A stretch of 60,000 bases of DNA, taken from NCBI GenBank assembly GCA_030141605.1, contig JAQGDQ010000037.1, positions 193,001 to 253,000 on the forward strand, given 5' to 3'. A program made the position numbers and the translations under genes. Under the pieces are notes generated by a model. That model did no database searches, was not told the origin of the DNA, and saw only the letters and a list, made by a program, of their open reading frames with translations. Origin of the DNA: Tubiluchus corallicola (lineage: Eukaryota; Priapulida; Priapulimorpha; Priapulimorphida; Tubiluchidae). Positions 1 to 44,034 of the stretch are shown one piece after another (the first letter of the stretch is position 1; each line of letters starts with the position of its first letter).

Positions 1-54
1 TTTTTGTATTTTGCAATTTTGTGCAACTGTTATTAAAAACTTATACCATTTCAG

Positions 55-26774
<26,720 letters not shown>

Positions 26775-27649
26775 AATGTGTGAATTTGTACATAATTTTG
26801 CAAGTTGACACATGTATGAATATTGATTGTCTGTTGTTATGCATTGTGTATTATTGCTTTACTATCAAAGAAAAATGCAACATCATTAATTATTTAATTT
26901 TTGATGCATTATCCTATAATTTTAATAATGGTAGTTTTGTCGAATCAAAGAAGCAAATTCGAAGAAGGCATGTCCTTGTAACTGACTGTACAAATTTTCT
27001 TAGCAAGTGCTTGTGCATTTACACAAGATAATGAGCTGTATGTATTACCTTGCTTTTACTCTGATACCTCCTTGCATTTGGCAGAAGACACTGGTCCTGT
27101 TTTTAGTCTTTGTTTATATTATCTTGTTTAAACTTCGTGATAAAAACAGATAGTATATAATTGAAATTGTCTACTTGTTGTATAAAAAACTAATATTGTG
27201 TAAAAAACTTTATGAATGCTGTAAAAAGTAATTTTTTAGCCGTATTTGTTTTTGAGAAGTGCTCGTCACATGTGAAAAAATGGTTCCATAAAATCAATTT
27301 TTGGAACTGCATAACCTGGTTTTCAGTATTCAGTTTAACTAATTATGCATGCTGTTTGAAGCTGATAAGTATAGTTTCAATTATACACTGATTTTATAAA
27401 ACAATGTTGCTTTTCTTTATCATGGTTTACGATCCAATTTTTTTCATCATTATTGTAGTTAACGTGTCATTTTAAGAGTACAGTTTTCACAAACCAAACT
27501 GACGGGTCGATTTCGTCACGATTCTTAGAAGTAAGATAAAGTTGAGAAACATGTCAGATTTGTGTCAGATTCATGTTTCTTTTAGCCCCTTTTGTGGATT
27601 TTAGGAACCTTTTCTAACTTCCTAGTTTAAATTACAAAATATAAATAAA
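26775..27649 (+). other. NUP155 3' UTR (inferred)
   Basis: This stretch follows the NUP155 stop codon and has no convincing ORF. The first AATAAA seen downstream is at 27644-27649, so the transcript probably ends just past it. The extent is inferred; no transcript evidence is available. Confidence 0.45.
27644..27649 (+). terminator. candidate NUP155 polyadenylation signal
   Basis: AATAAA lies about 870 bases past the stop codon. A second AATAAA near 27876 is an alternative. The downstream GU-rich element was not resolved. Confidence 0.4.
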
Positions 27650-28063
27650 AGTATCTGTTTATTCAGTTGTAATTCAACCGACGAATCTTGCTTTATATTC
27701 GTTCTTGAATTTTTGAAATTTTTCAGTTTTTTTAATTATCATTATTTATGCTAATTGGTTTTAAATTTATGGAGTAGTAATGAAGAACAAATGGATATGA
27801 TCATGATACACCCTACGCGCTTGGCTATAATTTAAGCAATGCTAGGTCTGCTTTGATGGGTGACTACAAGAAAAAACAATAAAACGTTTCTGGCGAGTTT
27901 TCATTGCCTTACTAGTCGGGTACTACTGCAGTTGAATGTATATCCCGGACGTGATTTGCGCCCGTCCAACGCATCGTCTCAGAGAATTATTCTTCATGGC
28001 AACTGCCAAAACCAATCAAAGTTAGTATGCCCTACAGCTCTCTTAAATTAATATTTCCTGTTT

Positions 28064-28306
28064 TATGGAACAGCAAAATGGGATTTAATTATTATTTTTC
28101 ATATTAATAAATCATTTTTGAAAATTAATAAATCAATTTTGGATATTCGTAATTCATTTTTTTTCATAAAATCAAAATCAAGTATTTTTCAATAAATCAA
28201 TTTTTAATATCATAAATGATTTATTAACATTAAAAATGAATTGCGAATATTCAAAATTGATTTATTAATATTCAAAAAACGTTAAATTCCACGTTGGCGT
28301 TCCATA
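28064..28306. mobile_element. foldback MITE with 6-bp target-site duplication
   Basis: Ends are TATGGAAC and GTTCCATA, flanked on both sides by the direct repeat CTGTTT (28058-28063 and 28307-28312). Terminal inverted repeats of about 30 bases match imperfectly. The internal arms 28114-28162 and 28231-28279 match at about 44 of 48 positions (AATAAATCAATTTTGGATAT against its inverse). Total length is 243 bp with no ORF. The family was not identified. Confidence 0.8.
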
Positions 28307-29249
28307 CTGTTTCAGTTACTTGGTCTTACGATTTCTCTGTGTAAAAACATAATTTTTGAGACAGTTGTTATGTTATAGCATCAGCTGCACCAGCTTGCTA
28401 CATTGGGATTGTAAATCGTTTGCTACTCTAGCTTGACAGTTAAGGTCGCGTTTTAACGCCCACGCTACGCATCGTTGCGTTTCTGCAGTTCGCCAAAAAG
28501 GAAAAACTCATTTAATGGGATTCCATTTCTGCTCTGCACTTGTCACGTCGTTTGATAATTTAAATCAGCGTTTTGCATAGATGCTGAAATCGCAACTTAA
28601 CAAGTTTTTTGCGCAATTTTAACTCGTGCGCTAGTTGTAGTTTAACACGCAACGTTGGGATTTTCTTCATCTTTTTATTGTTTTCCGCGTCTTGATAAAC
28701 GCTTGGCATTTTTTATTTATTTACAACACTTGGGAGTTTTTGTCTCAAAGATTAATGGGTCATCCAGGATGCAAGTGAGGTTCTTTGTTTAGAGTCTATG
28801 AATGTAAGAAACACATTCAGTCCAGAGGCGTTATAGAATAGATTAACTGCAAAAAGAGAAAGAAAATGCGAAAATGGGTTTCCAATGGCTTTCTCAAGCA
28901 AGCATACTATGGTACATTAATGTATTCTTTCATGTACAATTGAAAATAAATTCTCTAAAAGCTTAATTAGCCTATGTCTGCATAAAAAACCCACTGATAT
29001 AATAGGTGTACTGTAGGACATGTAATAATATTATTTAACCATATGTTCGTAAAAACATAAATTGAAACACATTCAGTTTAGTTTTACTGTTTTTGCTAAT
29101 TTTGCTATTCATTCCTAAATTCTATGCTTACGTTATGCCCTGCATGTAACTAAAATGTCCTGACCTCTCAAGAGCTTGACGCAACTTGTAATATCGCTTT
29201 ACAGAACAGAGAGGTTGAACGTATATTTTTTGAACAGTTCGGCACTTCA

Positions 29250-29395
29250 AGGTTCGTAACAAAAGACTCGTTATGCAACAATGCAGCATTATGTAACAAA
29301 TCACAACTTTGTCATTATGTAACAAAATTTGCGCCATTATGTAACAATTTTTGCGTCATTGTGTAACAAAAACGATGCATTCTGTAACAAATTAA
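29250..29395 (+). repeat. degenerate tandem repeat, unit like CATTATGTAACAAA
   Basis: Five to six spaced copies of CATTATGTAACAAA variants occur about 25 bases apart. The same motif family reappears as arrays at 34830-35065 and, inverted, at 36645-36865. Confidence 0.65.
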
Positions 29396-30592
29396 TTTTG
29401 GGTTGGTCGTAACTACAACAAACTGCAACTGAATTGCACTATTTGCCATATATTTGAAGTCGTTTGGGTAGTTCTTGAAATTTGACGTTCAGAAATAACT
29501 CCCTTCACTAATAATTACAAAAAATTTGATTTAGAATAACCTGATTGACCAATTTAAGCAACCAGAATTCATCTTTTTATTACCAAAATATGCCTCAAAC
29601 ATGCTACAAATTTATAAGTACTGATATATAGGCCTATAGGCTTATTTCTTGGCAAGTTTTATCAGAAATAGGGAGGCAAACTATTCATTGAATCCTTGAA
29701 TGGATATTATAAGATCCTGAATAATACTTTCCTTTGCTGACTTATGACCTTTGGACATTATGCATTTGTAAGATTTGCAAATCACTTTCTGCCATTCGAC
29801 AGTTCATTTTGGACGAGCATCTAATAAATAACCTAGCAGTGCGAAATGAAGCCGATAAATTGAAGCGTGCACGCGTCACTCTTCACATCTTATTGGCTTC
29901 ATTGCGTCTCTGTGTTGGCAATACGCAACTTTATGGCACGTTGTACCGCTCTAAGCTCCGTGTCCCCTGGCTTTAATGCGAATATAACGTGCTCATATTT
30001 GGTATAAGTAATGCGCTTTGTAGGTTATTTTGGGGCAGCAGATTACCTGTTATGGATCATTGTATTTGTAGATGCATGATTGCTACTGAAATGAGCCCAT
30101 GATGTGAGATTGGTATGTTTACAGTGTAAACTGGAAAGCATTCTTGATGATGTGAATTGATGCCACATTATATAGTTATGGTTTTGCAAACAAATATAGG
30201 TCCTTACTATTTCTACGCGTGATTCAAAATGCACGAGTAGATATTAATGCTCACTTTATAAAGTAGTCATATTACATTTTGTGTAAATAGTCTACTTTTT
30301 ATTATAAAGGATTGTTCATGCGGCTTTAATTTTGCCACAGTAATTTGTACGTCTCGTTAAATTCATGCCAAAATGAAAAATGGTAAAATGAAGCCCAGTA
30401 CAGCATTTGCTGCACCATCGCCCCATTAACCCCATGCGTGTCCGAGCAGCTTTATAATTATAACAATGCTACTAAAAGTGACTTTTTTGCCTTGAAATTG
30501 CCATAACTCGATTACTGATACTTTCGACTTTATGTGTCGGCTTAAAAAATCTTCACTTTTTAAAATTAACTTTTGAAAAAGTACCGTATATA

Positions 30593-30630
30593 TATGTGTG
30601 TGTGTGTGTGTGCGTGCGTGCGTGCGTGTA
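30593..30630. repeat. (GT)n/(GC GT)n microsatellite
   Basis: Alternating TGTG passes into TGCGTGCG over about 35 bases. Confidence 0.9.
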
Positions 30631-30773
30631 TATTTTGTCTAACATGTATTTTAAAGGTACTTTAAAGATGCATACATGATACACGCAATATTTATTTCCA
30701 AGGTAGTCCCGATTATTATTACCCGCATACAAGTTTAATCGAAGAAGCAGCGGTAACATTTTTTTAAGTTTTT

Positions 30774-30842
30774 GGTATGACTCAATCGGGAATTGAACCC
30801 GTAACCTCATGCGAGCATACTACCATTGGGCTGTGCGCCTCC
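30774..30842 (-). mobile_element. tRNA-derived SINE head (not a functional tRNA)
   Basis: The minus strand contains AGCCCAATGGTAGTATGCTC (A box) and ACGGGTTCAATTCCCGA, a perfect T-arm with B box. The would-be acceptor strands do not pair and the anticodon arm is too short, so this is a tRNA-derived relic. Confidence 0.55.
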
Positions 30843-31006
30843 GTCTTATATTTACTTGGAGAAAGAAATGTTTTACAATATAATAAGATGTATATTGTAT
30901 ATGCATCTGGGGTTATCCTGAATGACAGAGTGGATGCTAATGATAAAAAACGTGCCATTGGTCAGTATTCAACACATATTCTTCTAGCACGTACACCTGT
31001 AATGGC

Positions 31007-31108
31007 GCGTTCAGACGTAGAGACTTCCCTTCCAACTTGTTGTAACGTGTGAACGGCTTGGCAACTTCTCTCAGAGAGAAGTTGCGAGAGAAGTCTACGT
31101 CTGAACGC
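31007..31108. repeat. 102-bp palindromic element with 14-bp perfect inverted ends
   Basis: GCGTTCAGACGTAG (31007-31020) is inverted as CTACGTCTGAACGC (31095-31108). A second palindrome, CTTCTCTCAGAGAGAAG, lies at 31064-31080. It probably represents a small MITE. Confidence 0.6.
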
Positions 31109-32379
31109 TGGAGCATTTGAGTTATTCGATCATACTCCAATCAAGATTGCAGGCTGTGCGAAGATTCTGCACTAAATTTTGAGGACATGATATATTCACT
31201 ACTGTTCAAGCAATACTTTGATGTAATAAATTATTCTCGTAGTATTACTTCTTGTTTTTACACTCCTTAGAAAAAGCTTATAATTTAATACCACCCTGTA
31301 TTTGATGTGATCCTTTGCGTGCCGAAAAATATATTTGGAGCTGCTCGAGAACTTTTGACGAATTTATTGGAACATAACGGAAATTAATTCTTATTGTACA
31401 ACCGTCAATAAAATGAATAAACCTAAAGTTTTTGCATTGTTAAAATTGTAGTTCTGCACTAAAAAAATACACACACACAAAATTTATTTAATCTAGGTAG
31501 GATCAGCTTGCCATAGAGTCTTCTCGCACATATTCGTCAACACCACTGACCTACCTGCTTCGAATTAATCCCGCTTCATTATCATTGTTTACTTCTGATT
31601 TATTTATTTTTATTCATTTGTTTATTCGATTTTTCATTCGTTTATTCAGTCATTTATTTTATTGATTATCAGCGTAGTTTCAATCTTGTACAACAAACAC
31701 AAACTAACAAAGCCTACGAACATATAAGCGTAAGCACTTAATATAAAAAACACTAAACAATTTTTTTAAAAGTATCACCCGAAGAAAATAATGTACCATT
31801 TATGGGGAAGAAATCAAGAAATCCGAGTTTATCAAATTACGGCATGGCGTATTGATGGCTAAAAGAGAAAGTGCGAAAAAATGACGGAGAGCAATAAGCA
31901 CTTACAAAAAGCCAGAGACCAGTTTGGAGGTGAAAGAAAGGTACTTCGGGGTTGCATGATTTTGATCTTCCTTTGCATTGTACATTCAAAGTTATGGTTG
32001 TGAAAACTGGAAAAAATTAAACACTATGTTTAGTATAGGCCTATGGAAGCAATCCTAAGAAAATGTCATGGGAATAATATATGCCTATATACCGCAATTT
32101 TACATCTAAGAATTGCAGCGAGGCAAGAAAGTTCAAAACATTAGTGTTAGTAGCCGTATATCTATGAGATAATGAAAATAAGAGTCTAAGAGATAGGACG
32201 CCGGACACAAATAACTTTGTAGGCCTAGGTTCAGCTACATGTAGGCCTAGCTTCAGCTGTTAGGGCTGTGTTACCAACATTTCTCCTGTCTAGAGTTCTA
32301 CAATAAATTTACGATTCGTCAAGCAAACACGCCATGCGCATTGTAATTATGAATGCAGCTAAAGTGCGGGGATCTACGC

Positions 32380-32386
32380 TATAAAG
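32380..32386 (+). promoter_or_regulatory. candidate TATA box of the secreted-peptide gene
   Basis: TATAAAG lies upstream of a strong donor (AAAGTGAGT, donor at 32454) and an acceptor (TTATTACAG ending at 32776). This would give a non-coding first exon of about 32410-32453 and a 323-base 5' UTR intron. Inference from signals only. Confidence 0.3.
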
Positions 32387-32812
32387 CTAGGGTTAGAAGC
32401 ATACAAGTGGGAAAGCAGAAAAGCGATTCCAAGTAGTGAAGCCAGGAGAAAAAGTGAGTATTTGTTCATGCTGCTACCAGACAAAAGAGGAGCAGCTCTT
32501 TTATTTACTTACTCTGAAAAGGAAAGGCTTAGCATTCCACCGGTAATGCATGCATTTTACCGTGCAAGGCTTAGAAATAATAGGCCTACATCGTTGTTTT
32601 TCTACAATTTATACTGCCACAAACACCATGTCTGTAGCAGTATGTTTGTACCACAAAAATATTATTTTTGGAAATGCTGCTAAGCCACTTATTTGTACAG
32701 TCCAGTTAGACCTTAAACATCCTAGACTAGGAAAAATAAGAGGGCAGACCGTCTACTTCAATTTTCGTTATTACAGGTGATCAAGAGCAATAAAGTTTAG
32801 CTGAGCGTCACA

Positions 32813-40050
<7,238 letters not shown>

Positions 40051-40260
40051 CTTGAATAAGATGTTATGCTACTCAAAAACATGTCATCATTATTTTCGTC
40101 GTGGTTAGCAGCTTGAATTTAAGTTACATGAAACAGATTTTTCTTTTTACGATCTTTTTAATTAAATTACAAAGCTGAATTTTAAGGTTAAGAACAACTG
40201 CATTACGTAAATTTAGCTATAAAAGGTTATACAGCTTCCAACGTGTTGTTTTATGTAGCA

Positions 40261-40266
40261 AATAAA
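40261..40266 (+). terminator. candidate polyadenylation signal of the secreted-peptide gene
   Basis: AATAAA lies 210 bases past the TAG stop and is the first seen downstream. Confidence 0.5.
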
Positions 40267-41089
40267 GATAGAATTTCACTATAACGTAAAGAGTTAAAAA
40301 TTTAGGGGGCTAAGAATTATTCGTAAAAATATCTAGTCATTCTATGTCAACAGCATAGGATATGCTGAAATGCAGATGACCGTTATAATAATATGAATTA
40401 TTAAATGTGCATTTTTGTTCAAGGCTCATTAGATTTGGTTAGCTGACTTATTTTGGTTTCTGAAAAACTGAACGTGTGAGTAAAATGCGTTTGTGAAGAA
40501 AAATATCATTTCTTTAAAACAGTATTAATTGCATTGTGGTATCACAGAAATATATAATAAACTGTACAAAGATTAATTTATTAACCTAAGTAAATTGTAT
40601 AACAAATTATAAATAAAAATACAAGTGTGTACAATTAGACAAGAAAATGTTGAGCAAACGCACTTTAAATGCTGTATATTGTGCAGCACTTCAATTACTA
40701 ATCAACGGGCTAATTTACTATGTAAAATATCTATTCTATTCTACACCATTTTGAATAACTTTGTTACTACCCATCTGGAAAGCCACTAATATAATACCAA
40801 AATTTGCAAGTACTTTCAGGAAAGCAGATAGGGTTTCAAATAACGCGTTGAACACACACATACATACACACACACATATACATACATACACAAACTAAGA
40901 ACTAAAAAATGAAATACACGAGCATAACTAAGAAGAAAAAGGAATCATTTGGTTTGCAACTTTGATATTTATTGCTTAATCCAAATCAATTACATAATAA
41001 TCATATATAATAGCTACACAATTCTAAGCTAAAAAGAAGACTTTTACAATTAGAAATTATAAAACCTATCAAAGAACGATTAATAGGAG

Positions 41090-41236
41090 ACATGGGGTAA
41101 AAAGTCATTTGGGGTAAATTTTCATCTGCACGGCTTGATTGGTGCAGGGCGGCTTTTTCCTACATCACTTAATGATGTAATATAATCAAATGCAAACTAT
41201 GAAGTTTTTACCCGAAAAAAGCTCTTTACCCCGTTT
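41090..41236. mobile_element. MITE with GGGGTAAA-rich inverted ends
   Basis: The left end CATGGGGTAAAAAGTCATTT, then GGGGTAAATTTTCAT, faces a right end whose reverse complement reads CGGGGTAAAGAGCTTTTTTC, then GGGTAAAAACTTCAT. The centre holds a small palindrome ACATCACTTAATGATGT. It is about 150 bp with no ORF. Confidence 0.7.
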
Positions 41237-41503
41237 TACCGCAAATAAAATTGTGTACAGGCAAATACTTACAGAGAATTGATTAGTGGTTAATAATGAC
41301 TCAAACACAGCAATAGAAAAGTACCCAAAAACCAGGTGCAAGCAAGTTCGATTCTATGCAATTTTTAAACATAACAGTGTTCAAGTACAATACATACACA
41401 AAACCAAGCACAATGAATAGACGTTAGAATGTTGCATATAGAGAAAGAATAAATACTGTCAACAATTATAAAATACCACAATGTTTACTTTCTTAAAAAT
41501 GCA

Positions 41504-41816
41504 ATTGGTAAATCAGGTACAAAACTACATAGTGCCTCTACTACTTAAATTTTGAACACTGTTTTTGTATCAGTCACATACATGTTAGCAAGGCCCAGAT
41601 TATGAATTGGTAAATCAGGTACAAAACTACATAGTGACTCTACTATTTAACTTTTGAACACTGTTTTTGTATCAGTCACATACGTGTTAGCAAGGCCCAG
41701 ATTATGAATTGGTAAATCAGGTACAAAACTACTTACTGACTCTACTATTTAACTTTTGAACACTGTTTTTGTATCAGTCAGTCATATACATGTTAGCAAG
41801 GCCCGGGATTATGATT
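41504..41816. repeat. tandem repeat, three copies of a 102-bp unit
   Basis: Units start at 41504, 41606 and 41708 with ATTGGTAAATCAGGTACAAA and end in GTTAGCAAGGCCCAGATTAT. Copies differ by few substitutions; the third has a 4-base AGTC insertion. Confidence 0.95.
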
Positions 41817-42145
41817 TTTTTTTGGGGCCCTAGGCTAATGATATTATGGGGCCACCCACAGATGTAATCACCTTCTAACACGCCCGCCCACTATATTTTA
41901 GCCGATATTTACGTAGCTTGAAGTAAACTTACTGAAAATTCTTTAATTAAACAGAAAAGCTATCTTTTGTTTGTCAATAAAAATATTCTTTAAGAAATAC
42001 TACTGTTTTACTATTTATTGCAAACCAACTTAGCACATATGTCAACGCATACATAGTTGAAAAAACAGATTTTTTTACCAAGTGTTATCAAAGATGGTGG
42101 AGCCCTAGTCTGCAGCCTATACCAGCCCATGCAATAATCTAGACC
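41795..42145. mobile_element. possible DNA-element relic adjoining the 102-bp repeats
   Basis: GGGGCCCTAGGCTAATGATA near 41824 resembles ends of several invertebrate DNA transposons. A partly inverted GGAGCCCTAGTCTGCAGCC occurs near 42100. Boundaries are uncertain. Confidence 0.3.
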
Positions 42146-43119
42146 TATATTATAATAAATTCACTTGATCACCACTGGGTAACAAGCTGGACTGACTAGT
42201 TATGCTTGCTGTCCTCTGCACAAGATTTAAAATCCCTTTATTACGCATTAAAATCCATCACAAGATAACAGAAAAAAGAAAATTTTACTATGATGCACAA
42301 AATTTGGACAAATAAATACATAAGACCTCTTACAAGCAAATAAATTTTAAAATGCTAAAATTGTAGGTACAATAGAATTAAATATATAAAAAATAAGAAG
42401 TACAGGGGCAAACACTTGATAATGCATGTTTTCTTTTAGACTGTTTCGGCTTAGTTAAAAAGTCAAACAGAAAGTGAAGTCAGTACATACACCTGTTAAA
42501 CCTCTGTGAACAGGCTAAATAAAAATGTGTTAAAAATAAAGGGCTAAATGCAAAAACTGAAGAGGAAAAACTGGATAGATCACGTAGAGACATCATATAA
42601 AGAAACTGCACTAGGGCTAGCAGTCTTGCATAATAAAAGAGGTAGTTAAAACAAAAAATGGCTCTAAATCTAAGAAAAAAAATACAAGCAAAACTTAATT
42701 TATCACTATCGGACCAAAAATTTTGGTCATGACTAAAATTGCACATAAGAAATCTAACCTACGTTGTTACAACTAAAATATGAATAGCAAAATTTGATAG
42801 CATACACTTAAGAAATATATAATAATAATAATGTAAGTATGAATACGATATAAAGATACACAACAAAGCGATTCAACATAAAATAACACTACTAGACTTG
42901 CTTAGTTCACTATAAAGTGAAGACTTTTCGATACAAATAGCTAACTATAGTAACTAACCCAGAATTCAAGGAAGTTACAAAACCACATGTTCTAAAACGA
43001 AAAAACTAATTGAAAGCATAATAAATGGATGCCCAAATAACAATAGATAATAATTCACCATGTGCATGGACAATTACAATGAAATGCGCCACAAAACCTT
43101 TAACAAAAATAATGTTTTT

Positions 43120-43125
43120 TTTATT
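43120..43125 (-). terminator. candidate RAVER polyadenylation signal
   Basis: AATAAA on the minus strand, about 910 bases past the RAVER stop codon; no nearer copy was noticed. Confidence 0.35.
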
Positions 43126-44034
43126 TTAATATACAATATTTAAACGTGATTCAACTGTACAACTTTATACACTGAATAAAAATAACGCTAACTTACTAAG
43201 CATGCGCAACATATATGTATTTGGTTACTGTGATTTGTGCAGAAAAAAATGTAGCACAAACAGCAAACATACACAGTTTGCATATTTAAGTATACTGATT
43301 AATGACATAGTTTCTTTGAGATTTGTAGGGTAGACTCTAGTAATCCTACCCACTTTACCGAATATCTTAAACTGGCAAAAAGCCTTATCCTAGAAAGCTC
43401 AACTGCTCAAGCGACATATTCTAAACATTTCTTGCTAATAGTAACCAAATTCTCATTTAAAAAATTGTTGTAGTTAAAATGTTAACAAGAGAAAATGGTG
43501 AACACATAGGTTGCGAATCTAAAAGCGTTTTTCGTCTTACTGTAATATTTTTCAAACTATCGTTTGAACTAACCCAAACGAAATGTGGGTTAATTTTTAG
43601 AAATGTGCACATACAGTTTCTGAAACAGTGATTACAAAAATTAAATTACCAACTCAAACAAAATATGAGTGAACAGTCACCAATGTCAAAAAAATTTAAA
43701 TAATTAACACTGAACTGCAATTTAAATTTTAAATTTGATAAATCAGTTAGAGACCATCAATAACAACCGAAAGCATGGATTATTTCTAAGAAGAAAATAC
43801 ATTTTGAGAGTTCAAAAATGACAGTTTTTTACACAATTATATATTACCTGTTACCAATATAGATAGATGTGGCTTACACATGCAAAAGTGGCATAGAGTT
43901 TTTCTGTTACTAGTGTCCAAGGTGCCCATCAAGGAGGCAAAGTTAGCTACAAATGCCACATCAACAAGACTGCATTGATTTAAACTACAACTACAACCTC
44001 TATGCACCGCTATTCATCAAAGCCGTACACACAA

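Larger units (their letters stand above)
28313..32379. other. intergenic region between NUP155 and the secreted-peptide gene
   Basis: No convincing gene. It holds degenerate TGTAACAAA repeats, a tRNA-derived relic, a GT microsatellite, a 14-bp inverted repeat and a TTTATT-rich low-complexity tract near 31590-31670, listed separately where distinct. The short ORFs show no recognisable domain or splice consistency. Confidence 0.5.
40267..43119. other. convergent intergenic region
   Basis: No gene was seen between the inferred 3' ends of the secreted-peptide gene (plus) and RAVER (minus). The region is AT-rich, with a CA/CATA tract near 40853-40893 and the repeats listed separately. Confidence 0.5.

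Noticed and set aside
29250-29395. CRISPR-like spaced repeats
   Set aside because: Units are degenerate and spacers are not of fixed length; the DNA is eukaryotic.
30774-30842. Functional tRNA gene on the minus strand
   Set aside because: The T-arm is perfect, but the acceptor strands do not pair and the anticodon arm is too short.
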